Notes under the pieces: model-generated
The model's database searches: none
Seen by the model: only the letters and a program-made list of their open reading frames with translations
Told to the model about the DNA's origin: nothing
NCBI GenBank assembly: GCA_013911415.1
Contig: JACETI010000004.1
Location: forward strand, 1-64,000
Length of the DNA stretch: 64,000 nt
Reading direction: 5' to 3'
Source: Legionella sp.
GTDB taxonomy: Bacteria > Pseudomonadota > Gammaproteobacteria > Legionellales > Legionellaceae
In this document: positions 1 to 10,919 of the stretch, piece after piece
Layout: each line of letters opens with the position of its first letter
Position numbering within the stretch: the stretch's first letter is position 1
Program-made: the position numbers and the translations under genes

Positions 1-87
1 GATCCCATTTCGAACTCAGTAGTGAAACATGTATGCGCCGATGATAGTGTGGGGCTTCCCCATGCGAAAGTAGGTCATCGCCAGGTT
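1..87 (+). rRNA. rrf: 5S ribosomal RNA, 3' part (5' end outside window)
   Basis: The sequence follows the 3' two thirds of gammaproteobacterial 5S rRNA: the CGAACTCAGTAGTGAAAC block, the GCGCCGATGATAGTGTGGGG arm, and the closing GCCAGG that pairs with the missing 5' end. A run of T residues follows directly at 86-92, as expected for the rRNA operon terminator. The 16S and 23S genes would lie upstream of the window. Confidence 0.93.
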
Positions 88-305
88 TTTTTACTTTCTC
101 CTAAATAATCTTTACTTACCACTTCTGTATAAATAAACAATATTAGCATCTAGCTAACAGCTTTATAATTAAGTTTGCTATTTCTAGCCAACTCATTTGT
201 TTTATTTTAAATAATCCTGATATAAAAAATCCCAAACCAAAGAATATATGCCTGAATTAATTTTACCGAATGGAAATATATAAAAACAAACAAGGAAAAA
301 TAATT

Positions 306-848
306 ATGAAAAAGAAATTAATCTGTTTTGTAATTGCTGGGTCATTGATGCAATGTTCTTTTGCAACAAGTCTCTTCCCATTTTTTGAAAAGCAGAAAAA
401 GCATGCTTGGGTTTCAAAATCAGACAATAAAATGCATGCTGATGCAAAATATACCGATCTCTCGGGAACTTGGCGCGGTATATGTACCATGAATGGATCG
501 ACCCAAGAAATGCAAACGATTATTAAAAACGATAAAGATTATATTCAACTCGATGAACAGGGCTTTATTATAGATAATGTCCAGACAACCTCGGATTTTG
601 ATAAATTTGGGGGCAGGTTTGGGCATATACGTTTTCACTGGGACGAAAAATCTGCATTGATTGCCGATATTGTTGATTTGGATTTTGACTATACCTATGA
701 TTCGGACTTAAAAGAATCTGTTGTCAGACTGTCGTTAGCGCTGGAAAATGATAAATTGGTTATGAAAACCATTGAGAAAAAAGTGATCGGAGCCCCTTCA
801 GACGATCAGTACACTCAAGAGTGCGTTTTTGAAAAAGTAATAAAATAG
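306..848 (+). CDS. Small exported protein of unknown function
   Basis: This 180-residue protein begins with a Lys-rich start, a hydrophobic stretch and a likely signal peptidase site after the Ser-Phe-Ala near residue 20, so it is probably exported to the periplasm or beyond. The start at 306 is chosen because AAGGA lies 9 nt upstream; an earlier in-frame ATG at 270 has no ribosome binding site. The mature part is polar and acidic and opens with a Leu-Ser-Gly-Thr-Trp motif, as seen in lipocalin-like small beta-barrels, but I would not assign it to that family on this alone. It stands alone between the rRNA operon and cca. Function unknown. Confidence 0.75.
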   Translation: MKKKLICFVIAGSLMQCSFATSLFPFFEKQKKHAWVSKSDNKMHADAKYTDLSGTWRGICTMNGSTQEMQTIIKNDKDYIQLDEQGFIIDNVQTTSDFDKFGGRFGHIRFHWDEKSALIADIVDLDFDYTYDSDLKESVVRLSLALENDKLVMKTIEKKVIGAPSDDQYTQECVFEKVIK

Positions 849-1375
849 TTGCACAATTAGCAATTAGCAAAAGTTATTCAGCACATGTTATACAAATTAA
901 GGAATACATAATATGTATTCCTTAAGAGTGTAATCTTATCTATCTTCATTCCTGATACCTAACCTCTATTAGTAACACATGTACTTTTGCTGAATATGTA
1001 AATTGTTTTTCTCAGCTTTTTTGATTTTTTTGAGGGATCAGAGCAATAATCATTTCGGTTTGGATATGATCAGAGGTTCCGCATTTTCGATTAAGAAAAC
1101 TATTGGGCGTTTGTTCTTTTGTGAAATGCTGTGAAAAAGGCTGTGCGCGAGAAAAATAGCGATTAACTCTTGCGAGTCACATAGGTTCGGAGTATTTTTT
1201 TTTGCTAGCACTTTTTTTAAAAGCGACTGCGATTGATGATAGGAGTCAATAGCAGAAATTATCGTTTAAAGATCTTATTTTGCTTTAAATTTATCTAAAA
1301 AATTAATTTCTCATCTGCTTGGATGAGTGTAAAGTCAATGACTTTAAGCATAGAGGGTAGAAAAGGTTGACAATG
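849..1375. other. Intergenic region, no gene seen
   Basis: This gap of 527 bases is AT-rich and has several T runs. The one clear structure is the palindrome at 897-925, listed separately. I found no convincing reading frame, tRNA or known RNA motif. It should contain the cca promoter, but no good -35/-10 pair stands out. Confidence 0.5.
897..925. terminator. 29-bp AT-rich palindrome, possible bidirectional terminator
   Basis: Two 13-base arms (TTAAGGAATACAT and its exact complement) surround a 3-base AAT loop, 48 bases after the preceding gene. There is no long T run after the second arm, so it is not a classical intrinsic terminator. It could be an mRNA-end hairpin or a protein-binding palindrome. 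Confidence 0.4.
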
Positions 1376-2599
1376 ATGCAAGTTTATTTAGTTGGTGGTG
1401 CTGTTCGTGATCAACTCTTGAAATACCCTGTTAAAGAACGTGATTGGGTAGTCGTGGGTACGACGCCTGAAGCTCTTTTAGAGCAAGGCTACCAGCAAGT
1501 AGGCAAAGACTTTCCCGTATTTTTACACCCTAATACGCGCGAAGAGTATGCACTTGCGCGCACAGAACGTAAATCTGCTCCGGGTTATTATGGTTTTCAG
1601 TGTAATTTTGATCCGACGGTTACTCTAGAAGAAGATTTAAAGCGCCGTGACTTAACAATTAATGCCATGGCAATGGATACCTCAGGAAACATCATCGACC
1701 CTTATGGCGGACAAAACGATCTTCAATTAAAACAATTACGGCATGTCTCAGAAGCCTTTACAGAAGATCCTTTACGGGTTCTTCGTGTCGCGCGTTTTGC
1801 AGCACGTTACTATCATTTAGGATTCCGATTAGCTCCTGAAACACGTCTTTTAATGCATAAAATGGTTCAATTTGGGGAGTTAAAATACCTCGTTGTGGAG
1901 CGATTGTGGCAAGAGTGGCGACGCAGCCTTGACGAGAAAAATCCTGAAATGTTTATCGTAAGTTTAAGAGCATGCGGCGCTTTAGGTGTTGTTTTACCCG
2001 AATTAGATAGTTTGTTTGGTGTACCCAACCCACCACACCACCATCCAGAAATAGATAGTGGCATCCATAGTATAATGTGCTTACAAGCAGCCGTTGCATT
2101 GTCTACAGACCCGATATTGCGATTTACGGCATTGATCCATGATTTGGGTAAAGGCGTAACGCCAATGAAACAATGGCCACGTCATATCGATCATGATGAA
2201 CACGGGATGGTTGTGATAGAACAACTAGCGGAGCGTCTTCGGATTCCCTCCAATTATAAAAAGTTTGCGATACTTGCATCAAAGTTGCATTTAAATATTC
2301 ACCGCTTTTTTGAATTAAACTCGAAAACACGCGTTAAAATTTTAGAGCAGGCAAAGGCGTTTCAACAACCTGAATCCTTTGAGCAATTATTAATGGTTTG
2401 TGCGTGTGATGCATTGGGCAGTGGAAAAAAAGAGTATTTACAAGCAGCTGCATGGCGCTCATTAAGAGAAGCTTGTGAAAAGGTAACAGCGAAGCAGATG
2501 ATAGAGCAAGGCTATGAAGGTAAAGCGATTCAAGATGCTCTACATCAGGCTCGCATTGAAATAGCAAAACAATGGCAGAATAATTATGAAGAACAATGA
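1376..2599 (+). CDS. cca: Multifunctional CCA-adding tRNA nucleotidyltransferase
   Basis: This enzyme adds or repairs the CCA 3' end of tRNAs. The N-terminus has the class II nucleotidyltransferase signature LVGGAVRD, then the [10 protein letters not shown] motif near residue 90. The C-terminal half carries an HD phosphohydrolase motif (LIHDLGKG), which marks the bifunctional type that also has phosphatase/phosphodiesterase activity. The length (407 aa) matches the E. coli enzyme (about 412). The start at 1376 puts LVGGAVRD at the usual distance from the N-terminus, with AAAGG 9 nt upstream; an ATG at 1373 or a TTG at 1367 is possible. Its end overlaps orn by 14 nt, so cca, orn and queH are probably one transcript. 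Confidence 0.95.
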   Translation: MQVYLVGGAVRDQLLKYPVKERDWVVVGTTPEALLEQGYQQVGKDFPVFLHPNTREEYALARTERKSAPGYYGFQCNFDPTVTLEEDLKRRDLTINAMAMDTSGNIIDPYGGQNDLQLKQLRHVSEAFTEDPLRVLRVARFAARYYHLGFRLAPETRLLMHKMVQFGELKYLVVERLWQEWRRSLDEKNPEMFIVSLRACGALGVVLPELDSLFGVPNPPHHHPEIDSGIHSIMCLQAAVALSTDPILRFTALIHDLGKGVTPMKQWPRHIDHDEHGMVVIEQLAERLRIPSNYKKFAILASKLHLNIHRFFELNSKTRVKILEQAKAFQQPESFEQLLMVCACDALGSGKKEYLQAAAWRSLREACEKVTAKQMIEQGYEGKAIQDALHQARIEIAKQWQNNYEEQ

Positions 2600-3143
2600 T
2601 AATTTAATTTGGATTGATCTTGAAATGACTGGGCTTGATCCAATGAAGGAACGTATATTAGAAATAGCAACTATCGTAACTGATCCCCACTTAAACGTTC
2701 TGGGGGAAGGACCTGTGTTTGCCATTCATCAATCCAGCGAGCTTTTGGCACAGATGGATGCTTGGAATACGAGACAACATAATCAGTCGGGCCTAGTCAA
2801 ACGTGTGGAGGCTTCAACGATAAAAGAATCTGAAGCTGAGCAAAAAACCATACAATTTTTACAGACTTATGTGGACGCCGGTTTTTCACCCATGTGTGGT
2901 AATAGCATTTGCTTGGATCGTCGCTTCTTGTGCCGTTATATGCCGAACCTTGCAAACTTTTTTCATTATCGTAATTTGGATGTCAGCTCACTCAAAGAAC
3001 TGGTAAAACGTTGGCGACCCGAATTGCTGGCAGGTATTAAGAAGACCTCAATGCATCTTGCAAATGATGATATTAAAGATTCCATTGCAGAATTATCGTA
3101 TTATCGTGAGCATTTCATCAATTTGAAGGAAAAGCAATCATGA
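2586..3143 (+). CDS. orn: Oligoribonuclease
   Basis: This 3'-5' exonuclease of the DEDDh family degrades RNA fragments of 2-5 nucleotides in the cytoplasm, the last step of mRNA turnover, and also clears pGpG. The Exo I motif [10 protein letters not shown] is at residues 9-18, and the later acidic and His positions of the family are present ([10 protein letters not shown], then a Tyr-Tyr-Arg-Glu C-terminal block). At 185 aa it is full length. The gene overlaps cca upstream and queH downstream (ATGA), so translation is probably coupled; no separate ribosome binding site is obvious. Confidence 0.95.
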   Translation: MKNNDNLIWIDLEMTGLDPMKERILEIATIVTDPHLNVLGEGPVFAIHQSSELLAQMDAWNTRQHNQSGLVKRVEASTIKESEAEQKTIQFLQTYVDAGFSPMCGNSICLDRRFLCRYMPNLANFFHYRNLDVSSLKELVKRWRPELLAGIKKTSMHLANDDIKDSIAELSYYREHFINLKEKQS

Positions 3144-3802
3144 TAAACCGTGAACTTATTTCTCTACCAGAGGGTACTGATCGTCTCTTATTGCATTCTT
3201 GCTGTGCACCATGCTCAGGGGAAGTGATGGAAGCTTTACTCTATTCTGGCATTGATTTCTCGATCTTTTTTTATAATCCTAATATCCACCCAAAACAAGA
3301 GTACCTGTTGAGGAAAGAAGAAAACATTGTATTTGCCAATAAACATCAAATACCTTTTATTGATGCCGATTATGATACAACAAATTGGTTTGAACGGATT
3401 AAAGGGTTTGAGCTTGAACCTGAGCGAGGGCATCGCTGCACACTCTGTTTTGATATGCGTTTTGAACGGACCGCCTTATACGCTTTCGAAAATGGATTTC
3501 CTTTAATCAGTAGTTCACTGGGTATTTCTCGTTGGAAAGATATGAACCAAATTAACGATGCAGGAATAAGAGCAGCCAGTCGTTATCCTAATCTTCAATA
3601 CTGGACTTACAATTGGCGCAAGGCAGGTGGCTCTGAAAGAATGTATCAAATAGCGAAGCGTGAAAATTTTTATAAACAAGAATATTGTGGATGTGTTTAT
3701 TCATTGCGTGATACCAATGCATGGCGTAAACAAAGCGGCCGTGCAAGAATAAAAATTGGCGAAAATTTTTACAATGAAGAGGTACAAGAGAAAAACCTAT
3801 AA
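3140..3802 (+). CDS. queH: Epoxyqueuosine reductase QueH
   Basis: QueH catalyses the last step of queuosine synthesis, reducing epoxyqueuosine in the wobble position of GUN-anticodon tRNAs. It replaces the unrelated cobalamin-dependent QueG. The family Cys pattern is present: an adjacent Cys pair in HSCCAPC near residue 21, a CxxC (CTLC) near residue 101, and a late CGC near residue 183, as expected for its metal sites. The length (220 aa) fits the former DUF208 family. The start overlaps the orn stop by 4 nt and has AAGGA about 9 nt upstream. It lies just before four tRNA genes, one of them tRNA-His, which is a queuosine substrate. Confidence 0.9.
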   Translation: MINRELISLPEGTDRLLLHSCCAPCSGEVMEALLYSGIDFSIFFYNPNIHPKQEYLLRKEENIVFANKHQIPFIDADYDTTNWFERIKGFELEPERGHRCTLCFDMRFERTALYAFENGFPLISSSLGISRWKDMNQINDAGIRAASRYPNLQYWTYNWRKAGGSERMYQIAKRENFYKQEYCGCVYSLRDTNAWRKQSGRARIKIGENFYNEEVQEKNL

Positions 3803-3878
3803 AAAATTATTGAAACGGTTATTGACCTCCGTCCTGCCAATAGGTATCATTTCTCGTCTATCCTTTGGATGAGTTTTA

Positions 3879-3952
3879 CGGGGTGTAGCGCAGTCTGGTA
3901 GCGCGCCTGCTTTGGGAGCAGGATGTCGGGGGTTCGAATCCCTCCACCCCGA
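3879..3952 (+). tRNA. tRNA-Pro (anticodon TGG)
   Basis: The acceptor arms CGGGGTG and CACCCCG pair fully. The GGTTCGAATCC T arm and a 7-base anticodon loop with TGG are present. The discriminator is A and CCA is not encoded, consistent with need for the cca product. It is first in a Pro-Arg-His-Leu cluster, a grouping also known in other gammaproteobacteria. Confidence 0.95.
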
Positions 3953-3989
3953 TCATTATATATCTATAGTCCTTGAGGAAAGTATACTT

Positions 3990-4063
3990 GCGCCCGTAGC
4001 TCATTTGGATAGAGCATCGGCCTTCTAAGCCGAGGGTAGCAGGTTCGAATCCTGCCGGGCGCG
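3990..4063 (+). tRNA. tRNA-Arg (anticodon TCT)
   Basis: The acceptor stem GCGCCCG pairs with CGGGCGC, and the anticodon loop reads CTTCTAA. The discriminator base is G, as in the matching E. coli tRNA. CCA is not encoded. Confidence 0.95.
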
Positions 4064-4075
4064 CTTTATAGTAAT

Positions 4076-4152
4076 GGTGGACGTAGCTCAGTTGGTAGAG
4101 CCCCGGGTTGTGGTCCCGGTTGTCGTGGGTTCGAGCCCCATCGTTCACCCCA
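4076..4152 (+). tRNA. tRNA-His (anticodon GTG)
   Basis: The anticodon loop contains GTG. An extra 5' G (the G-1 identity base) precedes the acceptor stem GTGGACG, opposite the C discriminator. A CCA appears to be encoded at 4150-4152. This tRNA is a queuosine substrate, and queH lies just upstream. Confidence 0.95.
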
Positions 4153-4284
4153 CTTTCATCTTTATAGGCGCTGCTTTTTTTGCTTCCTTAGAGGCGTCAA
4201 ATAAATTGTCTTAGAGAATGTTTGTTTAGGGCAATAAGAGTCTTTACAAGTTCAACTGACTATTTGATAATGGCATCCTGATTT

Positions 4285-4369
<85 letters not shown>

Positions 4370-4399
4370 TCTATTTATAATTGTTTTAGGAGTGATTTG

Positions 4400-5701
4400 A
4401 TGCAGGCTTCGATTGAAACCTTAACGGGCTTGGAGCGTAAATTTACCATAACGGTACCCAAAGAAGATATTTCAGAAGAAGTAACGCAACGACTAAAAGA
4501 ACTCGTTGGTAAGGTAAAAATTCCCGGTTTTCGATCGAATAAAGTGCCCTTCAAAATTGTAAAAGACCGTTATGAAAAACGTGTTTGGGGCGAAGTGCTC
4601 AATGATAAGATCCATCCTAGCTTTCAAGAAGCCCTTGAAAAAAACGAATTAAAATTAGCTGCACCTGCATCTGTTGATCTCGTGCAGGCGAATCCTGATG
4701 AAGACTTAATTTACACAGCAACTTTTGAAATTCTTCCTGATATTGATCTTGTCGAATTAGATAGCCCTGAGATTGAAAAGGTCCAAGCAGAAGTCACCGA
4801 TGAAGATTTAGAAAAAATGCTTGGAAAGTTACAAGAACAACATAAAGAATGGGATGAAGTCTCTCGACCCGTTGAGAAAGGGGATAAGGTAGCCATTGAT
4901 TTCTTGGGTAAGATTGACAATGAGCCTTTTGAAGGTGGCGAAGCAAAAGATCACGAAGTAGTTATTGGTTCGGGTTCGCTTATTGGTAACTTTGAAGAAT
5001 CTTTAATCGGCCATTCAACCGGTGAAGCTTTAGAAGTGCCGATTCAATTCCCCGATGACTATCACCACGCAGCTCTTGCCGGCAAGCCTGCCGTTTTTGA
5101 TGTCACTATTAAGAAAGTATTTGAAGGTAAATTGCCTACGTTTGATGAGGCGTTTCTAGAAAAATTTAACATGAAAGAACAAGGCCTAGATGCTTTTAAG
5201 CAAGAAATAAAAAGCAACATGGTACGTGAACTTGAAAAGAAAGTAGAACATCAGAATCGTGAAAAGATTTTTGATGCCTTATTACAAGCCAATCAATTCG
5301 AGATTCCTAATGCGATGGTTGAAAAGGAAATTCAGAATTTACGGCATGAAATGTACCATCGAATTTTCGGTCATCATCACAGTGACGATGAGAAAATTCC
5401 TGATTTTCCGCGTGAATTATTCGAAGAAGATGCAAAGCGCCGTGTACGCCTTGGCCTACTTTTTGAAGCGTCTATGAAACGTTTCGAATTAGTGGCTGAT
5501 GAAGAAAGTGTGAACGCAAAAATTGATCAATTAGCGGCTTCTTATGAAAAACCTGATGAGTTTCGTTCTTGGTATCGAAGCAAGAAAGAGCACATGGCAG
5601 AATTGCAAGGCGCTGTGCTAGAAGAAAAGCTTGCTCAAAAAATTAGTGAAAAAGCACGTTTCACCGAGAAAAAAATGAGTTACGATGAAGTAATGAAGTA
5701 A
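4400..5701 (+). CDS. tig: Trigger factor, ribosome-bound chaperone
   Basis: Trigger factor binds nascent chains at the ribosome exit tunnel and has peptidyl-prolyl isomerase activity. The N-terminal ribosome-docking motif reads GFRSNKVP near residue 44 (consensus GFRxGKxP, with Asn in place of Gly). An FKBP-type domain follows at about residues 155-250 and a long helical substrate-binding domain runs to the end. The length (433 aa) matches E. coli (432). The start at 4400 has AGGAG 7 nt upstream and a family-typical N-terminus; a longer in-frame extension would run into the tRNA-Leu gene. It heads the tig-clpP-clpX-lon group. Confidence 0.96.
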   Translation: MQASIETLTGLERKFTITVPKEDISEEVTQRLKELVGKVKIPGFRSNKVPFKIVKDRYEKRVWGEVLNDKIHPSFQEALEKNELKLAAPASVDLVQANPDEDLIYTATFEILPDIDLVELDSPEIEKVQAEVTDEDLEKMLGKLQEQHKEWDEVSRPVEKGDKVAIDFLGKIDNEPFEGGEAKDHEVVIGSGSLIGNFEESLIGHSTGEALEVPIQFPDDYHHAALAGKPAVFDVTIKKVFEGKLPTFDEAFLEKFNMKEQGLDAFKQEIKSNMVRELEKKVEHQNREKIFDALLQANQFEIPNAMVEKEIQNLRHEMYHRIFGHHHSDDEKIPDFPRELFEEDAKRRVRLGLLFEASMKRFELVADEESVNAKIDQLAASYEKPDEFRSWYRSKKEHMAELQGAVLEEKLAQKISEKARFTEKKMSYDEVMK

Positions 5702-5764
5702 GTGCGCTGATCCCATGCCCGCGCTGGATTTTTCCGCAGAGGAATGACTGAGAAAGGAGCAATT

Positions 5765-6418
5765 ATGGCAGATTATCCAGATCAACTGATCAGAAATGCC
5801 GGGCATTTAGTCCCAATGGTAATTGAACAAACGTCTCGTGGAGAGCGTTCATATGACATCTACTCAAGGCTTTTAAAAGAACGTATTATCTTTTTATTGG
5901 GAGAAGTAGAAGACCACATGGCAAATTTAGTGGTCGCTCAGATGCTTTTTCTAGAATCAGAAAATCCTGAAAAAGATATTTTCTTATATATTAATTCGCC
6001 TGGAGGAGTAGTAACGTCAGGACTTGCTATCTATGACACTATGCAGTTCATTAAACCAGATGTGAGTACTTTGTGTGTTGGACAGGCCGCGAGTGCTGCT
6101 GCGCTGTTACTTTGTGCAGGTGCTGAAGGAAAGCGCTTTTGCTTACCAAACGCGAGGGTGATGATCCACCAGCCGCTAGGCGGATACCGTGGGCAAGCAA
6201 CGGACATTGAAATTCATGCAAGGGAAACCTTAGCCATTCGAGAACGTCTGAACGCAATCATGGCAAAACACACAAAAAAAACCCCCGAAGAAATTATGCG
6301 TGATACGGAAAGAGATAACTTTATGAATGCTGAACAGGCAACTGAATACGGTTTAGTGGATAAAGTTTTCTATAGTCGTCATGCTACATCCAACGGCAAT
6401 GCTTCTGATAAGAAGTAG
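5765..6418 (+). CDS. clpP: ATP-dependent Clp protease proteolytic subunit
   Basis: ClpP forms a double heptameric serine peptidase chamber that works with ClpX. The nucleophile Ser lies in GQAASAAA near residue 110, the catalytic His in MIHQPLGG, and the Asp near residue 184 in the DTERDNF block. The protein is 217 aa, about the usual size, with a short N-terminal propeptide-like stretch. The start at 5765 has AAAGGAG 6 nt upstream. It lies between tig and clpX, as in most proteobacteria. Confidence 0.97.
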   Translation: MADYPDQLIRNAGHLVPMVIEQTSRGERSYDIYSRLLKERIIFLLGEVEDHMANLVVAQMLFLESENPEKDIFLYINSPGGVVTSGLAIYDTMQFIKPDVSTLCVGQAASAAALLLCAGAEGKRFCLPNARVMIHQPLGGYRGQATDIEIHARETLAIRERLNAIMAKHTKKTPEEIMRDTERDNFMNAEQATEYGLVDKVFYSRHATSNGNASDKK

Positions 6419-6826
6419 ATTAATCCCCCGTTTTTTCATGAACTTGACTAAGCATGAAAAATAACCATCTATTTAACTCCTGAGCGATTTCAATAATCAG
6501 CAGGAGTTTAAGTATTTTCAGGAAAAAACATGTTGCCTGGTATAATTTTTCTAAATTGTCTAAAATTTATAGATGATTTTAGCTTTTATACTAAGATAAC
6601 GCGTTATTCTAGATTTTTTACTCGGTTGCAAGGCCTGTAAAAGATAAAATACTGCTGGAAATTCCATAGGAAGCTTTAAATCTCCTATGTATATCATGTA
6701 GATAAAGAAATCACTTTAAAAATAGGGAAGATCACTTAATACTGCAGTAGAATAGAGTGTGGACCGCCATAGAAACGTGAGAACGTGAGGCGTATGATGT
6801 GAGCACTTTGAGAAAGGGGTGTATGA
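6419..6826. other. Intergenic region between clpP and clpX with two inverted repeats
   Basis: This gap of 408 bases is long for clpP-clpX. It holds two inverted repeats: TTTTTCATG (6432-6440) with CATGAAAAA (6453-6461), and AACTCCTG (6475-6482) with CAGGAGTT (6501-6508). These may end the clpP transcript. The rest is AT-rich and should contain a separate clpX promoter. No gene was seen. Confidence 0.5.
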
Positions 6827-8119
6827 ATGAGTAAGACCGGTAACGGCGATGGAAAAACATTGTATTGTTCTTTTTGTGGCAAAAGCCAACACGAAGTAAA
6901 GAAATTAATTGCAGGACCCTCCGTCTTCGTCTGCGACGAGTGCATAGCGCTCTGCAACGATATTATTCAGGAAGATGCTCCTGAAGTAGAGGAAACGGTT
7001 GAATCGTCCCTGCCCACGCCTAAAGAAATCTCCACTTTTTTAAATGAGTATGTGATTGGTCAGCCGCACGCCAAAAAAGTATTGGCGGTAGCGGTCTATA
7101 ACCATTATAAGCGTTTAAATCGACAGACCAGTCTAAATGGGCAAAACCCAGAAGATGAGGTAGAGCTCGGTAAAAGTAACGTTTTATTGATAGGGCCCAC
7201 GGGTAGCGGTAAAACCTTACTCGCTCAAACCCTTGCAAGGATGTTGAACGTACCCTTTACTATGGCCGATGCAACGACGCTTACCGAAGCGGGATACGTT
7301 GGCGAAGACGTTGAAAATATTATTCAAAAACTCTTACAAAAATGTGATTACGATATTCAACGCGCTCAGCAAGGTATCGTCTATATCGATGAAATCGATA
7401 AAATTTCCCGCAAATCAGATAATCCTTCGATTACGCGAGATGTTTCCGGTGAAGGGGTGCAACAAGCATTATTGAAATTGATTGAAGGAACGGTGGCAGC
7501 TGTTCCTCCTCAAGGTGGACGTAAACATCCCCAGCAAGAATTTTTGCAGGTTGATACTTCAAATATTCTATTTATCTGCGGTGGTGCTTTTGCCGGCCTT
7601 GATAAAGTGATTAGAGAGCGGAGTGAAAAATCCGGCATTGGTTTTGCAGCAGAATTAAAAAATCACGAAGCTGCGAAAAACACAGAGAAATTACTTCAAG
7701 ATTTAGCGTCTGAAGACCTTGTAAAATACGGGCTTATCCCTGAATTTGTAGGAAGATTACCGGTTGTTACGACATTGCAGGAGCTAGACGAAGCGGCGTT
7801 AATTGATATTTTAACTAAGCCTAAAAATGCCTTAACGAAACAATTTCAGGCGCTTTTTAAAATGGAAGGTGTGGAACTCGAATTCCGTGAGGCAGCCTTG
7901 CATGCCATTGCTAAGAAGGCTTTAGAGCGAAAAATTGGAGCCAGAGGTTTACGTGCAATCCTTGAGAATATTTTATTAGACACCATGTATGAGTTACCTT
8001 CGATGAAAGGACTTCTAAAAGTGGTGATTGATGAAAATGTCATTCATTCAAAAGGAGAGCCTATCCTCATCTATGAAGGTGATGAAAATCAACAATCGAG
8101 TACAGGCACAAGTGATTAA
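6827..8119 (+). CDS. clpX: Clp protease ATP-binding subunit ClpX
   Basis: ClpX is an AAA+ unfoldase that recognises tagged proteins and feeds them to ClpP. The N-terminal zinc-binding domain shows CSFC near residue 13 and CDECIALC near residue 35. Walker A is GPTGSGKT near residue 124, Walker B is VYIDEID, and the [11 protein letters not shown] segment follows. Length 430 aa, close to E. coli (424). The start at 6827 follows AAAGGGG; an ATG four bases earlier is out of frame and runs into a stop. Confidence 0.97.
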   Translation: MSKTGNGDGKTLYCSFCGKSQHEVKKLIAGPSVFVCDECIALCNDIIQEDAPEVEETVESSLPTPKEISTFLNEYVIGQPHAKKVLAVAVYNHYKRLNRQTSLNGQNPEDEVELGKSNVLLIGPTGSGKTLLAQTLARMLNVPFTMADATTLTEAGYVGEDVENIIQKLLQKCDYDIQRAQQGIVYIDEIDKISRKSDNPSITRDVSGEGVQQALLKLIEGTVAAVPPQGGRKHPQQEFLQVDTSNILFICGGAFAGLDKVIRERSEKSGIGFAAELKNHEAAKNTEKLLQDLASEDLVKYGLIPEFVGRLPVVTTLQELDEAALIDILTKPKNALTKQFQALFKMEGVELEFREAALHAIAKKALERKIGARGLRAILENILLDTMYELPSMKGLLKVVIDENVIHSKGEPILIYEGDENQQSSTGTSD

Positions 8120-8154
8120 TGTGCATTGGAAAAGAATAGAGAGGAGCTGGATTG

Positions 8155-10671
8155 ATGGCTGATAAAGGTGAGGAAGAATTCACTTCAAGTTTAGAACCCG
8201 AGAAACCCTTGCTATTGCCTGTTTTACCACTGCGGGACGTCGTGATCTACCCGAATATGGTTATACCATTATTTGTCGGACGCGAACGTTCTATCAAGGC
8301 TCTAGAAGCCTCCATGGTGGATGAAAAGCAAATTTTCTTAGTTGCTCAAAAGAAAGCTGCGCACGATGAACCGGGAGCAGATGATATTTTTGACGTTGGT
8401 ACCATCTCCACGGTTTTACAATTATTAAAACTGCCAGACGGTACCGTAAAAGTTCTCGTGGAAGGAGAGAAACGGGCAAAAGTTTCCCGTTATGAAGAAG
8501 ATAGAGGGTTTTTAGAAGCAGTATTGGAACCCTATGAGGAAACGCAAGAAGTTGCTGATGAGCAAGAGCTCAATATTTTTACGCGCTCTTTAATGTCGCA
8601 ATTTGAGCAATATGTAAAACTCAACAAAAAAATACCTCCCGAAGTCTTAAGTGCATTGGCAAGCATTGAGGAACCAGGTCGTTTGGCAGATACTATTGCT
8701 GCCCATTTGACGCTGAAAGTTGAAGAAAAACAAGCGCTACTGGAAATGTTTGATGTAACAGCTCGCTTAGAACGCCTTATGGCAGCAATGGAAGGCGAAA
8801 TTGATTTACTTCAAATCGAAAAACGGGTTCGTGGGCGTGTCAAACGTCAAATGGAGAAAAGCCAACGGGAATACTATCTTAACGAACAGATGAAAGCTAT
8901 CCAGAAGGAATTGGGTGAGCTTAACGAAGAAGGCAGTGAGTTAGAGCAGCTCGAAAGTGCGATCAATAAAGCGGGCATGCCAAAAGAAGCTAAAGAAAAG
9001 TCGTTATCTGAATTGCATAAACTTAAGATGATGTCTCCGATGTCTGCAGAAGCAACGGTGATTAGAAATTACCTTGAGTGGATGCTGACAGTCCCTTGGA
9101 AGAAAAAAAACAAGATCCAGTTCGATCTAGTCAGAGCAGAGCAATTACTGGATAAAGAGCATTACGGTCTGGAGAAAGTCAAAGAACGTATTTTAGAATA
9201 TCTAGCTGTGCAGCAACGTGTTAAGCGTCTTAAAGGCCCCATTCTGTGTCTTGTTGGCCCCCCAGGGGTAGGAAAGACATCGTTAGGGCAGTCAATTGCG
9301 AATGCTACTGGTAGAACCTTCATTCGTATTGCCTTAGGTGGTGTGCGAGACGAAGCTGAAATTCGAGGCCATCGTCGAACTTATATTGGCTCCATGCCAG
9401 GTAAAATCATCCAGAAACTTTGCAAAGCAGGGGTTAAAAATCCGCTCATTATGTTAGATGAAGTGGATAAAATGGCCATGGATTTTCGTGGTGATCCAGC
9501 ATCTGCTTTACTTGAAGTACTTGATCCCGAACAAAATCATACGTTTAACGATCACTACCTGGAAGTAGATTATGATTTAAGCGATGTGATGTTTATTGCA
9601 ACAGCTAATTCACTTGAAATTCCACCGCCACTGCTTGATAGAATGGAAGTAATCCGTTTAGCAGGTTACACAGAGCAAGAGAAGATCCACATTGCTCACA
9701 CTTATTTAATTCCCAAACAATGTGTATTAAATGGATTGAAAACGACAGAAATACAAATCAATGACAGTGCTGTGCGTGATATTGTGCAGCATTACACCAG
9801 AGAAGCAGGAGTGCGTAGTTTGGAGCGCACCATCGCTCGGGTTTGTCGGAAAGTAGTTAAAGAAATTTTAACAGGTAAGCGCGTCAAGAAAGTGACGATT
9901 ACCAAACAAAACATCGAAAAATATTTAGGTGTTAAAAAGTTTAGATACGGCTTGGCAGAAGAATTTGATCAAATTGGACAGGTGACTGGGTTAGCTTGGA
10001 CCAGTGTCGGTGGCGAGTTACTAACCATTGAAGCATCGATGATGCCTGGTACTGGTAAAGCCATACATACAGGGCATTTAGGCGAAGTCATGCAGGAGTC
10101 CATTCAAGCTGCCATGACGGTGGTGAGAAGTCGCGCCAAGACCTTTGGCGTGGATGCCAATTTTTATGAAAAAAACGATTTCCACGTTCACGTACCTGAG
10201 GGTGCAACGCCTAAAGATGGGCCGAGTGCAGGGATTGGTATGTGTACCGCTTTAGTATCGGTACTGACACAAATTCCAGTGCGTGCCGATGTCGCAATGA
10301 CTGGTGAAATTACCTTGCGAGGCCAGGTGCTGCCGATTGGTGGATTGAAAGAAAAATTGTTAGCTGCGCATCGTGGTGGTATTAAACAGATTATTATTCC
10401 TGAAGAGAATGAAAAAGATCTTGAGGAAATTCCGGATAACGTACTGAAGAAACTTGTCATACATCCTGTAAAGGTCATCGACGAAGTGCTCGCACTTGCG
10501 TTGCAGCGAAGTCCAATCAAAGAAACAGCTGTGGATATTGAACAGAATGTAAAAGTAGAAAAGAGTGCGGAAAATACTCCGGAAAAGGATACGATGCCTA
10601 CAAATAATCATTCTAAAGCAACAAAAATAAATAAAAAATTGAACAAAGATCAGTCACAATCATCTCATTAA
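8155..10671 (+). CDS. lon: ATP-dependent protease Lon
   Basis: Lon is a homohexameric AAA+ serine protease that degrades damaged and regulatory proteins. The LON N-terminal domain begins with [17 protein letters not shown]. Walker A is GPPGVGKTS near residue 365. The catalytic Ser is in DGPSAG near residue 688, and the Lys partner is in the [14 protein letters not shown] block near residue 730. At 838 aa it is longer than E. coli Lon (784), mainly through a hydrophilic Lys/Asn-rich C-terminal tail of about 60 residues that is probably disordered. The start at 8155 has GAGGAG 8 nt upstream. Confidence 0.97.
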   Translation: MADKGEEEFTSSLEPEKPLLLPVLPLRDVVIYPNMVIPLFVGRERSIKALEASMVDEKQIFLVAQKKAAHDEPGADDIFDVGTISTVLQLLKLPDGTVKVLVEGEKRAKVSRYEEDRGFLEAVLEPYEETQEVADEQELNIFTRSLMSQFEQYVKLNKKIPPEVLSALASIEEPGRLADTIAAHLTLKVEEKQALLEMFDVTARLERLMAAMEGEIDLLQIEKRVRGRVKRQMEKSQREYYLNEQMKAIQKELGELNEEGSELEQLESAINKAGMPKEAKEKSLSELHKLKMMSPMSAEATVIRNYLEWMLTVPWKKKNKIQFDLVRAEQLLDKEHYGLEKVKERILEYLAVQQRVKRLKGPILCLVGPPGVGKTSLGQSIANATGRTFIRIALGGVRDEAEIRGHRRTYIGSMPGKIIQKLCKAGVKNPLIMLDEVDKMAMDFRGDPASALLEVLDPEQNHTFNDHYLEVDYDLSDVMFIATANSLEIPPPLLDRMEVIRLAGYTEQEKIHIAHTYLIPKQCVLNGLKTTEIQINDSAVRDIVQHYTREAGVRSLERTIARVCRKVVKEILTGKRVKKVTITKQNIEKYLGVKKFRYGLAEEFDQIGQVTGLAWTSVGGELLTIEASMMPGTGKAIHTGHLGEVMQESIQAAMTVVRSRAKTFGVDANFYEKNDFHVHVPEGATPKDGPSAGIGMCTALVSVLTQIPVRADVAMTGEITLRGQVLPIGGLKEKLLAAHRGGIKQIIIPEENEKDLEEIPDNVLKKLVIHPVKVIDEVLALALQRSPIKETAVDIEQNVKVEKSAENTPEKDTMPTNNHSKATKINKKLNKDQSQSSH

Positions 10672-10919
10672 AACCTTTCAATGAAGCTGCTTTCTGTCTT
10701 CTTTTTTTTAAAAAAGGCATGAAGCAGCACAGTTTTTAACTTCTAGAACGTAAAAGTTTAAAAAAATGAGCCATAAGGATTTACTTAGTCGATAATACGG
10801 AGTATATTGCACCCATTATCTGCTGTGGCATATGGATCAGTGCAAGGGCGTTACTTGACTGAGGCTGAGCTCTTTGATTTACTCACCTTAGGAAAGATAA
10901 ATAATCGATAGGGGAGAAG

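Noticed and set aside
3876-4148. Open frame of 90 codons on the minus strand
   Set aside because: It runs through the Pro, Arg and His tRNA genes; its Arg/Pro/Gly-rich text is the translation of tRNA arms.
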